Assembly (NCBI GenBank): GCA_002363385.1
Contig: DEVL01000003.1
Span: 682,505-746,504 of the forward strand
Origin: Stenotrophomonas maltophilia
Lineage (GTDB): Bacteria > Pseudomonadota > Gammaproteobacteria > Xanthomonadales > Xanthomonadaceae
Direction: 5' to 3'
DNA length: 64,000 bases
This document shows, one piece after another, positions 59,404 to 64,000 of the stretch (within the stretch, counting starts at the first letter, position 1; every line of letters starts with the position of its first letter). Under the pieces are notes generated by a model. That model was not told the DNA's origin, made no database searches, and saw only the letters and a list, made by a program, of their open reading frames with translations. Made by a program: the position numbers and the translations under genes.

Positions 59404-61824
59404 TCAGAAGATATCGAACGCGGCGTCGTCGGCCTGCGGGGTCTGGCTGTTGAAGTCGTACTCCTCCAGCTTCTCCATGTCCTCCACCTTGACCCATTCC
59501 GTCGCACCATTGAGCGTGGCCTGGACCATGCCGGTGGGCGGCTCGTTCTGCGCGATCGGCGTGTCCTTCAGCGCCACGCGCATGTACTCGATCCAGATCG
59601 GCAGCGCGGCGCGACCGCCGTACTCGCGGTAGCCCAGCGAACGGAAGTCGTCGCGGCCCACCCACACGGTGGTCGCGTAGGGGCCGCCGAAACCGGAGAA
59701 CCAGGCGTCGCGGTGATCGTTGGTCGAGCCGGTCTTGCCGCCCACGTCTTCGCGGCCGAGCACCTTGGCCGCGGTGCCGGTGCCGCGCTGGACCACGTCG
59801 CGCATCATCGAGTTGAGCTGGTACGCGGTGCGGGCATCGATCGCGCGCGGGGCGACCTTGGCATCCGGGTTGACCGGTACCGGCGCTTCGACGGCGGCAG
59901 CCTGCTGCGGCTTGGCCTGTGCGGCGTTCGCCGCGGGCGCGGAGCCGAAGTTGAAGCCATCCACGACCTGGCTGACCGGTACGCCGCTGCTGCCGGCGCA
60001 GTCGCGGCAGGCGATGGCCGGGTTTTCCTTGAACACTTCCACACCGTCACGGTCGGTGACGCGGTCGATCAGCCAGGTGTCCACGCGCGAGCCGCCGTTG
60101 GCGAACACCGCATAGCCGCGCGCCACCGACAGTGGGGTCAGCGAGGCGGTGCCCAGCGACATCGACAGGTTCGGCGGCAGCTCGGCCTCGGCGAAGCCAA
60201 ACTCGCTGATGTACTTGCGCGCGTAATCCACGCCCATGCCATCGAGCAGGCGTACCGAGACCAGGTTGCGCGACTGCACCAGTGCCTCACGCAGGCGCAT
60301 CGGACCGCGGAAGCCGCCGCCGTCGTTCTGCGGCGACCAGGTCTTGCCACGGCGGTCGCGGAACACGACCGGGGCATCGAGCACGATCGAGGCCGGATTG
60401 AAGCCCTTGTCGAAGGCAGCCGCGTAGATGAAGGGCTTGAAGCTCGACCCCGGCTGACGGCGCGCCTGGGTGGCACGGTTGAACTTGTTGCCGGAGAAGC
60501 TGAAGCCGCCGACCAGTGCCTTCAAGGCCCCGTTTTCGGCGTCCAGCGAGACCAGGGCGGCCTGGCCGCGCGGGATCTGGTCGAGCAGCCACTCGCCTTC
60601 TTTCTCAGCGGCCCGCACGCGCACGATGTCGCCGCGGGTGACCAGCTTGGCCGGGGTCTTGTTGGTCCAGCGGGCGGCGCTGGCCGGCAGCACCACTTCG
60701 CTGCGGTTGCCCAGCACCACGGTGGCGCTGCCATCGGCGGCGGTGGCCGCCACGATCGCCGGCAGCAGGCCGGTCTGGGCCGGGATGCCGACCAGCTTGA
60801 GCGCCAACGCGGCGGCATCGGCGTCAGCCGGGACCTCCACATGCTGCTCCACCCCGTGCCAGCCGTGGCGGTGGTCGTAGGCCAGCAGGCCATCGCGCAC
60901 TGAGAGGTTGGCCGCGGTCTGCAGCTCGGCGTTGATCGTGGTGGTCACGTGGTAACCCTTGTTGACCACGTCGCCACCGAAGCGGGCGATCATTTCCTGG
61001 CGGACCAGCTCGGCCACGTAGGGCGCCTCGACCTGCACCGGCGGCTCATGCGCGCTGGCGTGCATCGGCACGGCCTTGGCCGCGTCGGCCTCGGCCTGGG
61101 AGATGAAGCCCAGGCTGGCCATGCGCTGCAACACATAGAAGTCGCGGCGTTCACGGGCGCGCTCGGGGTTGCTGATCGGGTTGCCGGAGGAGGGGAACTT
61201 GGGGATGCCGGCCAGTGACGCCATCTCGTCCAGGTCCAGCTCGCCCAGCTTCTTGCCGTAATAGAACTCGGCCGCGGCGGCCACGCCGTAGGCGCGGTTG
61301 CCGAAGAAACTCTTGTTCAGGTACAGCTCGAAGATCTCGTCCTTGCTCAGCTCGCTCTCGATCTTCCGGGCCAGCAGGATCTCGGCCAGCTTGCGGGTGT
61401 AGCTGTACTCCGAGCTCAGGAAGAACTGACGGGCGACCTGCTGGGTGATGGTCGAGCCACCGGGCACACGCTTGTCGTTGGTGGTGGCCAGCAGCCAGAC
61501 GGCGCGGCCGATGCCCTTGTAGTCCACCCCGCCGTGCTCGTAGAAGCGGGCATCCTCGGTGGCCAGGAAGGCCTGCTTGAGGCGCTCCGGGACGTCCTTC
61601 ATGGTGATGGGAGTGCGCCGGGTCTCGCCGAACACCGCCATGAGCTTGCCATCGCTGGCATAGACATACATGGGCTCCTGCATCTCCACATCGCGCAGGG
61701 TCTGCACGTCGGGGAGCTTGGAGGAAATGGCGTAGTAGAGGCCGCCGGCCACCGCAGCGCCGATCAATGCCAGGACCAGGAACGCGACCAGCATCCAGCG
61801 CAGCCAACGGCGAAGACGTGTCAT
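59404..61824 (-). CDS. mrcA: Penicillin-binding protein 1A (bifunctional)
   Basis: It is 806 residues. One N-terminal anchor (about 10-30), a glycosyltransferase domain (about 55-230: EDARFYEHGGVDYKGIGRA, GGSTITQQVARQFFL, the catalytic Glu in ATEDARF) and the transpeptidase (about 430-770) with SxxK as GSSFKP, SxN as SRN and KTG as GKTGSTND are intact. It makes and cross-links peptidoglycan at the inner membrane. It is divergent from pilM-pilN-pilO, the same order as in Pseudomonas. Confidence 0.95.
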   Translation of the reverse strand: MTRLRRWLRWMLVAFLVLALIGAAVAGGLYYAISSKLPDVQTLRDVEMQEPMYVYASDGKLMAVFGETRRTPITMKDVPERLKQAFLATEDARFYEHGGVDYKGIGRAVWLLATTNDKRVPGGSTITQQVARQFFLSSEYSYTRKLAEILLARKIESELSKDEIFELYLNKSFFGNRAYGVAAAAEFYYGKKLGELDLDEMASLAGIPKFPSSGNPISNPERARERRDFYVLQRMASLGFISQAEADAAKAVPMHASAHEPPVQVEAPYVAELVRQEMIARFGGDVVNKGYHVTTTINAELQTAANLSVRDGLLAYDHRHGWHGVEQHVEVPADADAAALALKLVGIPAQTGLLPAIVAATAADGSATVVLGNRSEVVLPASAARWTNKTPAKLVTRGDIVRVRAAEKEGEWLLDQIPRGQAALVSLDAENGALKALVGGFSFSGNKFNRATQARRQPGSSFKPFIYAAAFDKGFNPASIVLDAPVVFRDRRGKTWSPQNDGGGFRGPMRLREALVQSRNLVSVRLLDGMGVDYARKYISEFGFAEAELPPNLSMSLGTASLTPLSVARGYAVFANGGSRVDTWLIDRVTDRDGVEVFKENPAIACRDCAGSSGVPVSQVVDGFNFGSAPAANAAQAKPQQAAAVEAPVPVNPDAKVAPRAIDARTAYQLNSMMRDVVQRGTGTAAKVLGREDVGGKTGSTNDHRDAWFSGFGGPYATTVWVGRDDFRSLGYREYGGRAALPIWIEYMRVALKDTPIAQNEPPTGMVQATLNGATEWVKVEDMEKLEEYDFNSQTPQADDAAFDIF

Positions 61825-61969
61825 CAGTGACAGATTCCGATTGCGAATTTCGTGGTCGCAGAGTATAGATTACGCAAGGGAACGGCTGGGGGTGTTCCCG
61901 GGGAGAGCAGTCGATCACCGTCTGGGGACGCGTGAAACGAGCAGTGGTGCTCGTTTTACAGCTTGACGG

Positions 61970-61997
61970 TTGCGATTTGCAAAAAAAACGTTATTAA
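61970..61997 (+). promoter_or_regulatory. Likely promoter of the pilMNO operon
   Basis: TTGCGA (61970-61975), 16 bases, TATTAA (61992-61997), 50 bases before the pilM start. An A-run lies between the boxes. It is modest, so tentative. Confidence 0.45.
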
Positions 61998-62047
61998 TGC
62001 GCGGTCGCAGCTTCTGCGTCCAAGTGCCCATCGGCAGGGGAGAAACC

Positions 62048-63106
62048 GTGGGGCTTATCCCAAAAAGCCAGTCGCCTCTTATCGGCGTCGATATCAGCTC
62101 GACTGCAGTAAAGCTGTTGCAGCTATCCCGCAGCGGCAATCGTTTCCGCGTGGAACATTACGCTGTGGAACCACTTCCGCCGAATGCGGTCGTGGAAAAG
62201 AACATCGTGGAGGTCGAAGCGGTCGGGGAGGCCATTCGACGTGCCGTGAACCGCTCCGGGACCAAGGCACGGCATGCTGCCGCGGCCGTGGCCGGTTCGG
62301 CCGTGATCACCAAACTGATCCCGATGCCGGCCGATCTGGACGAGAACGAGATGGAAGCCCAGGTCGAGCTTGAGGCGGTCAACTACATCCCGTACCCGAT
62401 CGAGGAAGTGAACCTCGATTTCGAAGTGCTGGGTGCGATTCCGAACAACCCGGAAATGGTCCAGGTGCTGCTGGCGGCATCGCGTTCGGAGAACGTCGAG
62501 CTGCGCCAGTCGGCGCTGGAGCTGGGCGGACTGGTCGCGCGGGTCATGGACGTGGAGGCCTTCGCGGTCGAGAACGCCTTTGCCCTGGTCGCCAGCGAGC
62601 TGCCGGTGGCCAGTGATGGCGTGGTCGCGCTGGTGGACATCGGTGCCACCATGACCACCCTGAACGTCCTGCGCGGCGGGCGCAGCCTGTACAGCCGCGA
62701 ACAGGTGTTCGGCGGCAAGCAGCTGACCGACGAAGTGATGCGCCGCTACGGGCTGACCTACGAAGAGGCCGGCCTGGCCAAGCGCCAGGGTGGCTTGCCG
62801 GAAAGCTACGAGATGGAAGTCCTGGAGCCCTTCAAGGAAGCCACCGTCCAGCAGATCAGCCGTCTGCTGCAGTTCTTCTATGCGGGCAGTGAGTTCAACC
62901 GGGTCGATCACATCGTGCTCGCCGGCGGTTGCGCGGCCCTGACCGGCCTGCCGGACATGGTGGAAGAGCAGCTGGGCGTGGCCACCGTGGTGGCCAACCC
63001 GTTGGCACAGATGACGCTGGGCCCGAAGGTGCAGGCGCACGCGCTGGCCCAGGACGCCCCGGCGCTGATGATTGCGACCGGTCTGGCGCTGAGGAGCTTT
63101 GACTGA
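62048..63106 (+). CDS. pilM: Type IV pilus assembly protein PilM
   Basis: It is 352 residues from a GTG preceded by GGGGAG; an upstream open frame exists but GLIPKSQSPLIGVDISSTAVKLLQL is the natural start. PilM is an actin-like (FtsA-type) cytoplasmic ATPase-fold protein that binds the N-terminus of PilN: LVDIGATMTTLNVL and IVLAGGCAALTGL are the nucleotide-fold segments. It is coupled to pilN by a TGATG overlap. Confidence 0.95.
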   Translation: MGLIPKSQSPLIGVDISSTAVKLLQLSRSGNRFRVEHYAVEPLPPNAVVEKNIVEVEAVGEAIRRAVNRSGTKARHAAAAVAGSAVITKLIPMPADLDENEMEAQVELEAVNYIPYPIEEVNLDFEVLGAIPNNPEMVQVLLAASRSENVELRQSALELGGLVARVMDVEAFAVENAFALVASELPVASDGVVALVDIGATMTTLNVLRGGRSLYSREQVFGGKQLTDEVMRRYGLTYEEAGLAKRQGGLPESYEMEVLEPFKEATVQQISRLLQFFYAGSEFNRVDHIVLAGGCAALTGLPDMVEEQLGVATVVANPLAQMTLGPKVQAHALAQDAPALMIATGLALRSFD

Positions 63107-63936
63107 TGGCGCGCATCAACTTATTGCCCTGGCGCGCCGAGCGGCGCAAGCAACGCCAGCGCGACTTCTACGCCATGCTGGGTGGGGCCGCCATCGGTGG
63201 CCTGCTGCTGTCGTTGTTGATCTGGTTCTACTACGACCGTCAGGTCAGCGGCCAGGCCGATCGCAATACCTTCCTGCAGGCCGAGATCGACAAGGTCAAG
63301 GAGCAGAACAAGGAGATCGAGCGCCTGGATCGCCAGAAGGATCGACTGCTGGCCCGCAAGGCCGTGATCGAGGAACTGCAGGCCAAGCGTTCGCAGATGG
63401 TGCACCTGTTCGATGCGCTGGTCCGGACCATCCCCGACGGGGTGGTGCTGACCACGCTCAAGCAGGAGGGGGACGTGCTGACGCTGGAAGGCCGCACGCA
63501 ATCCAACGCACGGGTCAGCGCCTACATGCGCAACCTGGAAAGCTCGGGCTGGATGACTAACCCGGAGCTGTCGATCATCGAAGCCAAAGCCCCGGACAAG
63601 GAAAAGACATCCACGGCGCCTGGCCCGGTGATGGACATCAAGTCCTTGCCGTACATGTTCGTGGTCAAAGTGAACCTGCCCGCGCAGAGCGACACCGCCC
63701 TGGCCGATGATGGCACCGTCGTCGACACGGCGGCCGAGGCCGCGCCGGTTCCGCCGGTGGTACCGCTGTCCGCTGCGCCGGCCACCTCGAGCCAGGATCC
63801 GGCCGCTGCGCCAGCAGCGCCGGCAGCGCCGGCCGCCGCCGCACCGGTCAAGCCTGCCGGCAGCCGCCTCGTTCCGACCACGCCGCCCGCACCGCCGCCG
63901 GCGCCTGCCAGCGCGCAGGAGGGGAGCCAGCAATGA
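63106..63936 (+). CDS. pilN: Type IV pilus assembly protein PilN with long C-terminal tail
   Basis: It is 276 residues, longer than the usual about 200. The N-terminal PilM-binding motif MARINLLPWRAERRKQRQRDF is followed by a membrane span (about 25-45), a coiled coil (about 55-90), and a periplasmic domain. Residues of about 200-276 form an Ala/Pro-rich tail (AAPAAPAAPAAAA and PTTPPAPPPAPAS). It is an inner-membrane alignment-complex subunit. It overlaps pilM and pilO by one and four bases. Confidence 0.93.
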   Translation: MARINLLPWRAERRKQRQRDFYAMLGGAAIGGLLLSLLIWFYYDRQVSGQADRNTFLQAEIDKVKEQNKEIERLDRQKDRLLARKAVIEELQAKRSQMVHLFDALVRTIPDGVVLTTLKQEGDVLTLEGRTQSNARVSAYMRNLESSGWMTNPELSIIEAKAPDKEKTSTAPGPVMDIKSLPYMFVVKVNLPAQSDTALADDGTVVDTAAEAAPVPPVVPLSAAPATSSQDPAAAPAAPAAPAAAAPVKPAGSRLVPTTPPAPPPAPASAQEGSQQ

Positions 63937-64000
63937 GCCAGAAAATCAATCTCAAAGAGCTCGATTTCAACAACATCGGCAACTGGCCGCAGCAGGCCAA
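63933..64000 (+). CDS. pilO: Type IV pilus assembly protein PilO, start only
   Basis: The first 22 residues (MSQKINLKELDFNNIGNWPQ and on) fit the PilO N-terminus, and the gene follows pilN with an ATGA overlap, as in pilMNOPQ operons. The window ends here, so the rest is missing. Confidence 0.85.
   Translation, partial: MSQKINLKELDFNNIGNWPQQA

Noticed and set aside
1..64000. CRISPR arrays, phage genes, transposases, rRNA and tRNA genes.
   Set aside because: No spaced direct repeats, no transposase or integrase motifs, and no cloverleaf or rRNA segments were seen; the repeats present are short palindromes only.

Overview
This is a contiguous stretch of high-GC chromosome from a gammaproteobacterium of the Xanthomonadaceae (Lysobacterales), most likely Stenotrophomonas. 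I base this on four things visible in the sequence: short GTAG-ended palindromes of the SMAG type described in S. maltophilia, scattered between genes; a pyrophosphate-type phosphofructokinase of 418 residues; a short 187-residue adenylate kinase; and the gene order zapA, 6S RNA, 5-formyl-THF cyclo-ligase. I see no phage, transposase, CRISPR array, rRNA or tRNA gene. The window is mostly core chromosome with one accessory-like iron/heme block.

Layout. 1-5.8 kb: the end of a TonB-dependent receptor, a tiny cysteine-rich secreted protein, an HDOD regulator, soluble pyrophosphatase (ppa) and two tandem paralogous secreted proteins. 5.8-14.1 kb: a heme-uptake regulon made of a FecI-type ECF sigma factor, a FecR-type anti-sigma factor, a FecA-type receptor with a signalling domain, heme oxygenase hemO, a DUF454 membrane protein and exbB-exbD-tonB. 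Three near-identical ECF promoters (CTTGGGG, exactly 16 bases, CGTCTT) stand before fecR, the receptor and hemO. 14.1-23.4 kb: proton-pumping pyrophosphatase (hppA), PPi-dependent phosphofructokinase, adk, mpl, a LON-domain protein and a DedA-PAP2-LssY membrane protein. 23.5-34 kb: mixed genes, including a RIO-like kinase, lipoproteins, an SDR, a voltage-gated K+ channel, argD, azurin, hemL-thiE, rubredoxin and a DUF192 protein. 34-40 kb: rpiA, an EVE protein, 5-formyl-THF cyclo-ligase, the 6S RNA gene, zapA, a ZapB-like coiled coil, ygfB, pepP and pepQ. 40-46 kb (minus strand): PilZ, DUF1631, hemW, rdgB, a VOC protein and rph. 46-57 kb (plus strand): yicC, gmk, rpoZ, spoT, ridA, recG, a nucleoside hydrolase, rpmE2 (L31 type B) and gltA. 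57-64 kb: a divergent AraC/hydrolase pair, a conserved hypothetical gene, PBP1a (mrcA) and, divergently, pilM-pilN-pilO, the last cut by the window end.

How genes work together. The ECF sigma/anti-sigma pair plus receptor look like a cell-surface signalling cascade: heme bound outside would release the sigma factor, which then transcribes its own anti-sigma gene, the receptor, and a hemO-led operon carrying a dedicated TonB energiser. Three PPi enzymes (ppa, hppA, pfp) lie within 14 kb and tie glycolysis to pyrophosphate. Several minus-strand genes from 40 to 46 kb overlap by ATGA or TGATG and are probably translationally coupled. Functions are assigned from recognised family motifs, not from database searches.
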